From JBCDGZ01 sp038750655 (GTDB lineage: Bacteria > Bacteroidota > Bacteroidia > Chitinophagales > Saprospiraceae), in assembly GCA_038750655.1 (NCBI GenBank), contig JBCDGZ010000019.1, forward strand, positions 1-64,000: a stretch of 64,000 bases of DNA, written 5' to 3'. This document shows positions 8,396 through 18,100 of this stretch, one piece after another (position 1 is the first letter of the stretch; the number at the start of each line of letters is the position of its first letter). Position numbers and translations under genes: made by a program. Below the pieces are notes generated by a model. The model was not told the DNA's origin, made no database searches, and saw only the letters and a list, made by a program, of their open reading frames with translations.

Positions 8396-8536
8396 ATGAA
8401 AAAGTCATGCAAAAAATCAAGTCCTGCGATCCATCCATTTTCTAAGTTCTCTGCTGTGGCCTTAAGCAAAGTTCAACAGCAAAAAGTAAAAGGCGGAGAT
8501 GACGGTATCATCGTCGTTGAAGTTATTGAAGGATAA
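8396..8536 (+). CDS. Short double-glycine leader peptide (putative natural-product/bacteriocin-like precursor)
   Basis: 46-residue frame starting MKKSCKKSS. The middle (ALSKVQQQKVKGG, residues 22-34) matches the leader pattern L-S-K-x-x-Q-x-x-[VI]-K-G-G of Bacteroidota GG-leader peptides (TIGR04149-like natural-product precursors). The 12 residues after GG (DDGIIVVEVIEG) are acidic and beta-branched, with no Cys, Ser or Thr, so classical lanthionine or cyclised-thiol chemistry is unlikely. No modifying enzyme, C39 peptidase-transporter or radical-SAM gene is in the window. It may be an orphan precursor, a signalling peptide, or a substrate handled in trans. The gene has its own structured leader and converges on the 476-residue protein gene. 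Confidence 0.6.
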   Translation: MKKSCKKSSPAIHPFSKFSAVALSKVQQQKVKGGDDGIIVVEVIEG

Positions 8537-8562
8537 GGTCGAAGCTGCTCAGCTTCATGCAG

Positions 8563-9993
8563 CTATTTCTTTTGTTGAGCTAACAAGCTGCACTGGCTGA
8601 GTAGCCAGCTTTTGAGAATGACCGATTGGCTGGCTTCAATTTCATCGTAAAGGGGCTGGCCAATCGTCCCCTTAAAATACTGATTCACTATTTTTTGGCT
8701 AAAGGATAGAAACTGTAAATAGGTTTGTTGCTTTGCCTCGGAGATAAATCGGTGGCGGGCTATAAATTTTCGAAACGCCTCAATTTTGGCCATTAATATA
8801 TCGTGATAACTGTAGTCCTGGATACACAGCTCGAAATAGGCGCGAAGCAGAATCGTTTTTGATCGCAGTAGGAGAAAGACCTCCGGAAAATTGTAGTCCC
8901 TTAGCAATTCAATACAGCTTTGGTACTGCTGTGTATGCAAAGCCAAGAGCGCCTGATTCAAACAAACCGTATCGGCTCGGACCGCCTCCGACAGATAAGT
9001 GGTGTACTGGTCAATAAATTGCTGTACCCAATCAAACTGCTTTTCCAAAACACCCAGAGTGACCACATTAGAAAAAAGATGGGGTTCCATTTGGTGATCG
9101 CTGATAAACAGCTGATGCTCCATCCCAAATTGGTAGAGCTCAAATAATTTGGTCTGCAGTTCCTTTCGGCCAGAGTTGTATTGATTGGATAAATGGTTGA
9201 TTAGAATGCGGAAGATTTCCTCTTGATCTTTTTTGGTCAGCTGCCCCAGTCGATCCCTAAAGAGCTGTTCGGCCTGCTCAAACAATGAGTCCTCTCTGGG
9301 GGCTTCCAGCATCTGATTGATCAAGTCGTAGACCTGAAAGATAGGAGTGGCCTTGATCTCTGCCGTATGTTCTTTTAACGATCTCGGCGTAAGGTTGACT
9401 TGAAATAATTTTTTGATCCAGGTCAGTGCGTAGCTGAGTCGTTGCCGTTGCAATAGGTAATAGTAATCCAGGTTTTCGATAGCCGCCAGGAGGTAGGAGA
9501 TATTATCTTTCTCCTTGTGGGTCTGCGGATGGTCGTAGAAGCCTTCATGAAGTAGGTGCAGTTCTTTGTAGTAAGAAATATCGCGGTGAGGCTTCGCCGC
9601 CTGATCCGCCAACAACTCCTGGCTGGTTTTCTGGAAGTGGGTATACATATTGCGCTCTCGGTATTCCGCCAGCAACAACTGCTTTTTGGTGTAGGAATGA
9701 CCTTGGACTTGTTTGGCGATGAAGTACTCCTCCGTCAGTACCCGCAACTCGTGAATGAGCTTGCGCATCTGATGATCACTGTACTTTTCCTTATGGGGAA
9801 AGAGCTTCTTGAAGGCCTGCTCCTTATTGAGCTTTGGCGACGTATAGTCGGGGGCGTATTTGTAGATGAACTGAAACAATTGCTCCGGGAGATTATTGGA
9901 GGCATAAAAGGGGGATCTCAGAAATTTGAGGTAGGACCGGATTTCTTGTGGCTGTAGATGTCGGAGCAGTTCGAGGAGCTTACTGTTTTTCAT
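8563..9993 (-). CDS. Uncharacterised helical protein
   Basis: 476 residues, no signal peptide and no membrane segment. Almost entirely predicted helix, rich in Leu, Gln and Tyr. The N-terminal about 95 residues (KLLELLRHLQPQEIRSYLKFLRSPFY...; KLIHELRVLTEEYFIAKQ) look like a compact helical domain, and the rest resembles TPR-like helical hairpins without clear consensus. I do not recognise a named family. Likely cytoplasmic. Its 3' end lies 26 bp from the 3' end of the double-glycine peptide gene (convergent). A functional link is possible but unsupported. A long AT-rich gap separates its start from the divergent secreted protein gene. Confidence 0.7.
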   Translation of the reverse strand: MKNSKLLELLRHLQPQEIRSYLKFLRSPFYASNNLPEQLFQFIYKYAPDYTSPKLNKEQAFKKLFPHKEKYSDHQMRKLIHELRVLTEEYFIAKQVQGHSYTKKQLLLAEYRERNMYTHFQKTSQELLADQAAKPHRDISYYKELHLLHEGFYDHPQTHKEKDNISYLLAAIENLDYYYLLQRQRLSYALTWIKKLFQVNLTPRSLKEHTAEIKATPIFQVYDLINQMLEAPREDSLFEQAEQLFRDRLGQLTKKDQEEIFRILINHLSNQYNSGRKELQTKLFELYQFGMEHQLFISDHQMEPHLFSNVVTLGVLEKQFDWVQQFIDQYTTYLSEAVRADTVCLNQALLALHTQQYQSCIELLRDYNFPEVFLLLRSKTILLRAYFELCIQDYSYHDILMAKIEAFRKFIARHRFISEAKQQTYLQFLSFSQKIVNQYFKGTIGQPLYDEIEASQSVILKSWLLSQCSLLAQQKK

Positions 9994-10261
9994 AATCGAG
10001 CTTTAATGAGGCTATCAAATGTTAGGCTTGCAAGCCTTTTGTTGATGGCGTAGTGCAGCAGGAAAAGAAGAAAATGTATTCTATTAATATTGGAACAAAA
10101 TTGAGGGTAAATAATTTTTTAAATGTTTGACAGTCAGTATATTGTAGGTTTTTTTGATCAAAATAGGTCATTTAATTTAGAACTTTTATGAAAATTTGTC
10201 CTCAAAATCCTATGGAAATATATATAGTTTCAGGCAACAAATATTCACTAAAACAAGAACT

Positions 10262-12955
10262 GTGAAACAGCTCATTCAGTTTATTTTATTGTCCATCTTT
10301 TTTTCAATCGTCAATAGTGCCACCCTTTCTGCACAAGCAAAATACCAGCGCAATTCTCCCGTCTGTTTTTATGATGATCGCTCAAAGCAATGGTATTCTG
10401 GAACCTACATCGAGTGGGATGTAGATAATGCTTGGCATACCGTCAAATATAATAAGAGAGGCACCGAAGTCACCGCCAGTTTTTATAAAGCAAGCTATGT
10501 CGTAGATTGCTCCAGCCGATGCGGCTGTAGTGGCTCCGTTCCCATTTCTAGCAACACCAGCAATACATCAACTGCAAATAGCGGAGGGAGTACGAGTTAT
10601 GAAGCCAATTCTTCGATTTGCTATTATGATAAGAGTTATGATCAATGGCGCAATGCGACCTATGTAAGATTTATTAAAAGCAAAAAACAGCACGAAATTA
10701 CCTTTGAAAGGAGAGGGGTGACAGTCACTACAAAGATGCCCTATGAAGATAGAATCTCCCCCTGCTCAAGGAAGTGTGGTTGTAGCGGCTCTTCGGCTAC
10801 TGCCACCACTACAGGGAATCCCAATACGACTGGTAATACCGGTACGAGTAATAAAGGAGCTGTCAATTACGAGGTCAATGCCAAAATTTGCTATTATGAT
10901 AGTTTTAACGACTTATGGCGTAAGGCCACTTATTTAGGATTTGACCAAGTGGAGAATAAGCATAAGGTTAGATACTACAGAAATCGCATCCACGTGACCT
11001 CCCTTACCCCTGATGTATCGAGAATGTCTGATTGCCCCGGAGAATGTGGTTGTGTCGGTTCTTCAACTGCTCCCGATGATACCGGAGTTGCGGGTAATGA
11101 TAATAAAGGAAACAGCGGCAACACTGGTAACACCAACAGTCCTAACAATACGGGCAATACTAGCAATACCGGTAATACTGATGAAACGGATAAGACCGAA
11201 GAGGCAAGCAATACCGCTGCCTATTATAGAATCGAGAATTTTGCAAATCCCCGCTTTGTTGAACTAGATCGTGAGAAGGCCAAGACTTTTATCAGCAAAA
11301 TAGAGGAAAGGCTTAAAGAGGATGAGAAGCTGGGAAAAGGGACTATTTTCCCTAATGCTTATACGCTTGCGGACATGGGGTCTAAGGTTTATGCGGTGAA
11401 GTTAAGGTACAGCGATAGGGTGGGAGAATTGATGATGGTCTCGGATTATCGAAACACAGAAATGATGAATCCATCGGATGATTCCTACAATCCGACCAGG
11501 GCGGGTATGATCAAGAACGGCTCCTCCTCCTTGCCTCGACCTGGAAACCAACTGAGGGGCAGTCATCGGGATGGATTTGTCATTATAAAAGCTGAAAATC
11601 TGAATCCTCAAAATCCACCAAGTAATTTGACTAAGTGGGTGAAGACGAATCTGGACGGTATTTTTAGTGGTTCTGGCCCGAAGTTAAAGCTCAATGTTTC
11701 CGGCAATAATGAACTCTCTCTTTGTTTAGGGGTAGGCAAGATTCATACTTTTAAAGTACAAAATGGTCAACTGAATAAGGTGCGATCTCTTGACGTTGAT
11801 GAGGATTTGGTCGCCTTTTCCAAAGGAGGAGATAATAAATACTGTATCGTCACTTCTGATGGTAAGGCCACTAATACCAATATGCACTTTTTCCAAGGGG
11901 CTAGTGATGGGATTGTCCCCAAAAAACTAAAACTTTGGGATGAGCATCCACAAGACTTACTGAAGGATCGACCCTATCCTACCTTGGATTATGCTAATGG
12001 GGAATATCTCCTACAGTTCTATATTCACATGTGGGAACCCCAATACAATTACAATTTACACTCCGGAAGTTTTCGCTTGAAGATAAAAGAAGATGGTTCT
12101 GCTGACAACCGACAGTGGCAGACTTCCCATACTTTCGGTATGGATGCCTTGCACAATGGGACCGATTGGATTTCTCTGTACTCTACCGATGGCGATTATT
12201 CCTTGCGTCACCCTGGCGTGTTTATCGACAAAGTAGGCAGTGGGCAAAAAGCGGTATTATTCAGTTCTCCGCAACGATGGGCGGAGCCTGGAGAAGGAGA
12301 CGCTGCTCACGGCCAGATGAATTATTTCTACACCGGGTTGGGAGGAATTGCTCACGACGGAAATGGTTATGGAGTGGTCTTCAATAATCCTAAAATGAAA
12401 ACAGCTCCGGCTAATCTGCCCCAAAACGTAGGCTATGTATACGTAAAGAAAGATTTTGAATCTACTCCTCGCAGAAAATCAAGCGATACTACGATTGACC
12501 CTACTGGCAATTTATTAAATGCTGGTGCAACAGATCAGGTGACGGTCTACAGCGAACGGATGAATACCGAACCGGTCAATTACAAACGGAAGGTAAAATG
12601 GTTGAGCAATTACAACAGTTTAGAAAATGGCTTTGCCAATAATACGGATATTGTCGCCATTGGGAACAAGTTTGTCGTGGTGTGGGAAAAATGGGCGAAG
12701 GTCGGAGAGGAAAGAGATTCGTGGGGAGAAGTAAGCGCTGTTTGGAATTACCAGAGTACAGAGGCCGTCGTGATTGATAAAATGGGTAATGTGCTGGGCA
12801 GCAAAAGCCTTGGCAATCACCCCCTCAATAGTTGGGATGATCTTCATGTTCAAAATGGTAAGGTGGTCTGGGCCACCTACGATGGGGTTAACATTTTGAT
12901 GAATACGCTTGATGCCAGCCTCAACCATAAGGTAACGACAATGGCGCTGCCTTAG
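10262..12955 (+). CDS. Secreted protein with three Cys-rich repeat modules and a large C-terminal domain
   Basis: 897 residues from the GTG at 10262, chosen because it gives a textbook signal peptide (MKQLIQFILLSIFFSIVNSATLSAQA). An upstream in-frame TTG at 10196 adds 22 hydrophilic residues. Three tandem modules of about 65 residues follow, each of the form N-S-x-[VI]-C-[FY]-Y-D...W...[AG]-T-Y...C-x-x-x-C-G-C-x-G-S. They are separated by Thr/Asn/Gly/Ser-rich linkers, the last about 45 residues long and very acidic at its end. The C-terminal about 550 residues are beta-rich with no recognised family and may form a propeller-like fold. No T9SS tail is seen. The modules resemble small SH3/Tudor-like barrels with a Cys knuckle; that fold guess is inference. 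Confidence 0.7.
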   Translation: MKQLIQFILLSIFFSIVNSATLSAQAKYQRNSPVCFYDDRSKQWYSGTYIEWDVDNAWHTVKYNKRGTEVTASFYKASYVVDCSSRCGCSGSVPISSNTSNTSTANSGGSTSYEANSSICYYDKSYDQWRNATYVRFIKSKKQHEITFERRGVTVTTKMPYEDRISPCSRKCGCSGSSATATTTGNPNTTGNTGTSNKGAVNYEVNAKICYYDSFNDLWRKATYLGFDQVENKHKVRYYRNRIHVTSLTPDVSRMSDCPGECGCVGSSTAPDDTGVAGNDNKGNSGNTGNTNSPNNTGNTSNTGNTDETDKTEEASNTAAYYRIENFANPRFVELDREKAKTFISKIEERLKEDEKLGKGTIFPNAYTLADMGSKVYAVKLRYSDRVGELMMVSDYRNTEMMNPSDDSYNPTRAGMIKNGSSSLPRPGNQLRGSHRDGFVIIKAENLNPQNPPSNLTKWVKTNLDGIFSGSGPKLKLNVSGNNELSLCLGVGKIHTFKVQNGQLNKVRSLDVDEDLVAFSKGGDNKYCIVTSDGKATNTNMHFFQGASDGIVPKKLKLWDEHPQDLLKDRPYPTLDYANGEYLLQFYIHMWEPQYNYNLHSGSFRLKIKEDGSADNRQWQTSHTFGMDALHNGTDWISLYSTDGDYSLRHPGVFIDKVGSGQKAVLFSSPQRWAEPGEGDAAHGQMNYFYTGLGGIAHDGNGYGVVFNNPKMKTAPANLPQNVGYVYVKKDFESTPRRKSSDTTIDPTGNLLNAGATDQVTVYSERMNTEPVNYKRKVKWLSNYNSLENGFANNTDIVAIGNKFVVVWEKWAKVGEERDSWGEVSAVWNYQSTEAVVIDKMGNVLGSKSLGNHPLNSWDDLHVQNGKVVWATYDGVNILMNTLDASLNHKVTTMALP

Positions 12956-13156
12956 GATGAGGTTTTTGTGAGAAAATTTTTCGGGAATATTAAAAAAATA
13001 GTAAACACTCTTTGTAACACGATCTATTTATTTTATCGTTGTTCCGTTAAGGAAATCAAAGAAAGAAAGTCTTCAAAAAAATACCTTTTCCATTTGATAG
13101 GAGGGGGAACGTAACTAAGCTCCAATAATTTAAGAATACCCGAAGTACATTTAGAT

Positions 13157-13184
13157 GCCTAGGTGAATTGACACCACCTAAGGC
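13157..13184 (+). promoter_or_regulatory. Hairpin in the leader of the giant-protein gene block
   Basis: GCCTAGGTG and CACCTAAGGC pair with one bulged base around a loop of about 9 nt, ending 36 bp before the ATG of the first gene. It may be an operator or an mRNA leader structure. Confidence 0.35.
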
Positions 13185-13220
13185 TTGTAACTTCTTTCGG
13201 TGAATTGAATACAAAATATC

Positions 13221-15059
13221 ATGAAATACCAAAAAGACTTACGCTTTCTTATCAGTTTATTATTGTTGATTCCCTTCGCCGCTTTTGGCCAGTTGGAGTC
13301 GGTAGAAGATCTGGAAGCCGTTTCGAAAAAAGGTTTTTTCAAAACTCATTTCTCCAACATGTTCAAGGACTTCAAAGATTTCGGCGACCCCTTCACCCTC
13401 GGCGGAGGGGTAGGCCTGAATTTGCGATCCTACAGTGCCAACGGTGGCGATCCCCGCCAGGACCCCTTTTTCTATTCGCTCAATACCAACCTCAATGTGC
13501 GCATCTACAAACTCAACCTTCCCTTCTCTTTATTGATCACTGCTCGCAATCAAGATTCTTCCTACCCCAATCTGGGCGAGCTGGCCGATGCCTTCAGAGA
13601 TAACATCCGCAACCAGCGCGACCGCTTCGTCCGCATCGGAATGAGCCCGCGCTACAAATGGGCCACCCTCCACCTGGGCCACCGGGCGATGAACTTCTCC
13701 CGCTTCACCCTAGCCAACCTCAATTTCTACGGCGTAGGGGCAGAGCTGGAGCCGGGTAACCTAAGACTGGCCGCCATGTACGGCCGCCTAGCCCAAGCCG
13801 AACCCATCGATCTGTCCTTGAATACCCCCAACCTCCCCGTCTATCAAAGAGTCGGCTGGGGTGTCAAATTTGGCTACGAATCGGAGCAGGCCGGTGTGCT
13901 GTTTTCCCTCTTTGAATCCCACGATGATGTCAACTCCATTGGGATACCGAATAGCGACGCTGCGCTGCCGCTCCCGGAAGAAAACTTAGCGTTGGGCCTC
14001 AATCTACATCAACTCTTTTTCGAAAAATTTCGCTTTCGGATGGAGCTGGGAATTAGTGCCCTATCTCCAAATGCTTTAGATGAGGCAGCCGCCTCTAGTG
14101 CCTTCCCCGAGTTTTTATTTACCGAAAGAAATACCACCGAAGTCAATACCGCTTTGGATGTCTCCTTTGATTACGAAGGAGAAAACTATACGGCTGGCGT
14201 TCAGCTCTTGAGAGTCGATCCCAATTACCGCACTCACGGCGCTTATTTCTTCAATAATGATATTGTTGATCTATTAGGTAATCTCGGATTCGGGCTACTC
14301 GATGGCATGATCAATGTCAATCTGAGTGCTGGTGCCCAGTCCAACAACCTCGAATTACTCCGACCCAGCACCACCCGCCGCTTTGTCTACAACGCCGGGG
14401 TGGCCTTGAGCAAAAATGCCTTCAGTGCCAGTGCGGATTACTCCAATAATACCACCGATGTCGGCTATGTCCTCAATCAGGGATTGGATTCTTTGAATGC
14501 CGTTTTTATCTCTGAAAATGCAGGCGTCAATTTCAGCTACTCGCTGAGCGATGGCAACAGCAATCAACACGCCTTTAGTTTGGGCGGAAATATTCAACAG
14601 GTCACCGACGATATTGAGGACCCCCTACAAAGTGCCGAGACCCGATTATTGGTCGGCCAGTTTGTCTACAATTATATGCTTACAGAAAGCAAATGGCGCT
14701 TTGCCTTTCGAGCCAATTACAATCAAAATGAATTGGCCCAAATGCAGATCGATCGCTACGGAGTGGGCTTCGGAGTTGCTAAAAGTTTGCTGGAAAACAA
14801 GATGCAAATTGGCCTGGATTTTAATCACTTCTGGAACACCAATGAGCTCGATCAAAACGGAACCAATATCAATAGCCAGCTGCGTTGGAGCTACCAACTG
14901 GCAGAGGGCTTATCTGCTAATATGAACTGGGGCTTGCTCCGCACTACCAAGGATAACACTCCTGATTTCAGTGAACTGACTGGTAACTTAGGTATCCAAT
15001 ATAATTTCAATTACAACCCTAAGAAGAAAAAGGAAGAACAAGAGCAATCGAATAACTAA
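13221..15059 (+). CDS. Outer-membrane beta-barrel protein, first gene of the surface-complex block
   Basis: 612 residues with a signal peptide (FLISLLLLIPFAAFGQ, cleaved near residue 23). After a helical segment rich in Phe/Lys (GFFKTHFSNMFKDFKDFGDPF), the protein consists of repeated amphipathic strands with aromatic ends (SYSANGGDP, FYSLNTNLNVRIY, GVGLNLRSY, RWSYQLAEGLSANMNWG), as in a large outer-membrane barrel. The C-terminus is Lys/Glu-rich (NPKKKKEEQEQSNN), not a T9SS tail. It is the first of five same-strand genes with short gaps (58 bp to the next). By position it could anchor or export the giant protein, as PorP/SprF-type barrels do for other giant adhesins; that role is inference. 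Confidence 0.75.
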   Translation: MKYQKDLRFLISLLLLIPFAAFGQLESVEDLEAVSKKGFFKTHFSNMFKDFKDFGDPFTLGGGVGLNLRSYSANGGDPRQDPFFYSLNTNLNVRIYKLNLPFSLLITARNQDSSYPNLGELADAFRDNIRNQRDRFVRIGMSPRYKWATLHLGHRAMNFSRFTLANLNFYGVGAELEPGNLRLAAMYGRLAQAEPIDLSLNTPNLPVYQRVGWGVKFGYESEQAGVLFSLFESHDDVNSIGIPNSDAALPLPEENLALGLNLHQLFFEKFRFRMELGISALSPNALDEAAASSAFPEFLFTERNTTEVNTALDVSFDYEGENYTAGVQLLRVDPNYRTHGAYFFNNDIVDLLGNLGFGLLDGMINVNLSAGAQSNNLELLRPSTTRRFVYNAGVALSKNAFSASADYSNNTTDVGYVLNQGLDSLNAVFISENAGVNFSYSLSDGNSNQHAFSLGGNIQQVTDDIEDPLQSAETRLLVGQFVYNYMLTESKWRFAFRANYNQNELAQMQIDRYGVGFGVAKSLLENKMQIGLDFNHFWNTNELDQNGTNINSQLRWSYQLAEGLSANMNWGLLRTTKDNTPDFSELTGNLGIQYNFNYNPKKKKEEQEQSNN

Positions 15060-15117
15060 TCACTCAGATAAAAAGACAAGCGTCTCTTCATTAGTAGATG
15101 CAAGAAAAAACAATTTG

Positions 15118-18100
15118 ATGAAAACACGACCACTCTCCATGGCAAGAATTATCTTTTTAGTCGGATTTTTATTCGCGGTTCAATCGCTTTATGCACAGGT
15201 ATTTCCGGTACGTCTGACCGGAGCCACCACTCCTCCGCGTTCGCTCGACCTCCGTGTGTATGGCAATGAAAGAGCGCAGGATTTATTTTTCAATGCCGTC
15301 CTCAACGACCCCGTAGAGCCAACGCTACAGGTCTACCCTCGATTGAGCGTGGAGCGCAGCGGGCAAATCATTTATCAGACCGATCCTAATTTCTTTGGTA
15401 CTCCCATTACCCTCAGCCAATTTGATATGCAGATGATCGATGGGGCTGACCTGCAGCCCTACCTACGGGCCGAAAATCTCCTGGGCGCTAATGCCAATGG
15501 GGGAGGAGCCGTAGAGGTGCCCGAAGGCTTCATCCAGATTTGTCTGCAACTATCTGGTGTGGAAAGAAACGTGCCGGTCTCCAATAAGTTTTGTGTCTCC
15601 GGCAACTTCCAGTTGAACCAGGCTCCGCAGCTGATTTTTCCGGCCTGCGGAGAGCAGCTGCAAATGCAAGAGACCCAAAATATGCTTTTCAACTGGCAGC
15701 CCCAGCACCTGGCCAGCGCCAACTCGCCACAGCCGGTAGAGTACGAATTTGAATTGGTCCAACTGCCCGATGGCTACTTCAACGCCAACGACGCTTTTGA
15801 AAGGTCCTTGAGGATTTTTCAGACCCGCACTATGATGCCCAATTTGCTCTACACGCAGGCCGAGCCGCTACTCGAAGCGGGTAAGCTCTACGCCTGGCGC
15901 GTGCGGGCCTTCTCGGCCCTCCACCCGACGAGCAAGCTGTTTAACAACGACGGAATTAGTGAAATCTGTACCTTCCGTTTGTACAAGGATGAGCCTATTG
16001 ATCAGCGGATTACGGTAGTGGATAATCCTTCGCCAGTCGGCTGTAGCGTCTTCAACACCGACTACGGTCCAGTCACCAGCACCATAGCAGAATCTGTCCC
16101 CCTTGCCCAGTCAGATATTGTCAAATTGGGCTATTTCAACTTGGAGCTTGGACCGATCTCTGGGAGCCCTTCGGGCTATTCCGGCGAAGGCGAAATTACT
16201 TTTCCCCTGCTGCAATCTAAAATAGCGGTTACCTTCTCTGGCTTGCGGGTTAATGAGGACAAACGCGTTTTTGAAGCAGAAAAAGTAGAGGCCGTCGTTG
16301 AGCCAGAGCTTAAATTATACGCTGATCAACTGGCGGCAGCCAATATTCGCTCTGCCATTACGGACGATTACATTGACGATTTATACAATTACTTTACGGG
16401 GGGAAAAGGGCAGCGCCGCCTGGTCTCTGGCCTCAACCTTTCTGATCCTGTCACCCAACGTTTACCTATCGGTCTCGATCAGGATAAGCAGCCGACGGTG
16501 GCCGTCATTGGTATAGAGTTTACGCCGCGGAGTGCCTACCTACATCTGGCCTCCTGGAGCGTAATAGGCCAGGGAACGCCCATCCGGTTTGCGGCGACGG
16601 CCGTGCCGGCGACTCCTCACGGGATGAAGAGCAAAGCCCATCTGGTAGCGCTGGGAACAGCCAACATAGACGGAAGGACGGAGAAGATTACAGAGGCATT
16701 CGAGATTACCTACAGCGGAGATTCCCGCATGTATTGTGATTGCAAAGGATACAAGGAGCAGGACTTGGAAAAAGGGATTCGGATCGCACCGAAGGTGATT
16801 GCCAGAGCAGATAATGGGGCACCAGTGGTGTTGGATTTGAAACGTAAAAAAGGAGACATCGAGACCTATCTGGGTGATGTCCAGGAATTACCGGAGTTCA
16901 AGTTTGCCGCATTGCCTGATTTTGTGTTCCAACCTCGGGGTGGAAAATTGGACCTGCGTACGAATGAAAAGGCAAATCTCAATTCTAATGTCATGGAGCG
17001 TTATAACTCGCCACAGAATATCGAATGGCGAGGCTTGGCGATGAAGAACGTCGCTTTGGAATTACCTCCTAGCTATAACTTAACGGGAAAGAATGAGCCG
17101 CTCCAATTAGAGAGTGGAGAGCTGTTTATTAATGAAGAGCAGTTGGCCTATGGTTTATTTACTAAGAATAACTTACTAAGTTTATCCGAAGGACGGATCG
17201 AGAAGTGGGCTTACAGCGTGGATCAGTTGCGTTTTGAGATTCCCGAAAATCTCGAAAGTAAGTTTTCGATTAATGGACAATTGAAGACGCCGATATTTGA
17301 GGAAAGCTTCCAATACGAGTCTTCGTTGAGAGAAGGCTTTTCGGGGACGACTATTTTAGATACGAAGCTTCCTGCCGACAAGCGGACGATGGGCTTATGG
17401 AAAGCTAATTTTCAACTAAACGAAGAAAGTACAGTTGCTGCACAACTCAAATTGATCAATGATAAACGCAAGCTTTACCCCCGAGGAGAATTTTCGGGAC
17501 AACTCAATATGGCCCGTACCAATGAAGAAGTTCAGCAAGAGTTGTTGGGTAATGCGGCAACTACGATCAGTTCTGTCCAATCGATATTGGGCATTAGCAA
17601 GTTGGACTTCACCCTCAGCGATCTGTCCTTGAATGCGTTCAAGATCGATCCTTACATGGAGCCAGCAGAGCGCTACCTACTCGGTGGTTTTGATTCTGAA
17701 AAGGCGAAAATGAGTATGGGTGGGAAGGCGCTAGAAATAGCTGCCGTACAGTTGAGATATGAAGCAGCCGAGGAGGGAAAGCCCGAGCGATTGGGGCTGG
17801 CCTTCGACATCGTTGAAGGGAACAACCGTTTGAAATTTATCTTCTGGGCCAAGGCCAACGGTGATCGATTTGATTATCAAGGTATAGAAGTGGAAGTCAT
17901 TGAAGTAAGATGTGAATGTGTGGAAAATGAGAAATTCTCCTCTATCATTGATTATGATCAACTCTATGATCGGCTGGCCGAGCAAAAATACCAGCAGCTG
18001 ATTCAGGAGGGAACCTTATCCAACAGCATTGGAGGCTCTTCTATCGATTTTGATCCTGCTACACTGAAAAGTACCATCCGAGCGACCTTAGTCGCCAATA

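Noticed and set aside
10188..10267. ATG at 10188 as start of the Cys-module protein
   Set aside because: It is in another frame and stops after 25 codons. The GTG at 10262 gives a perfect signal peptide in the right frame.
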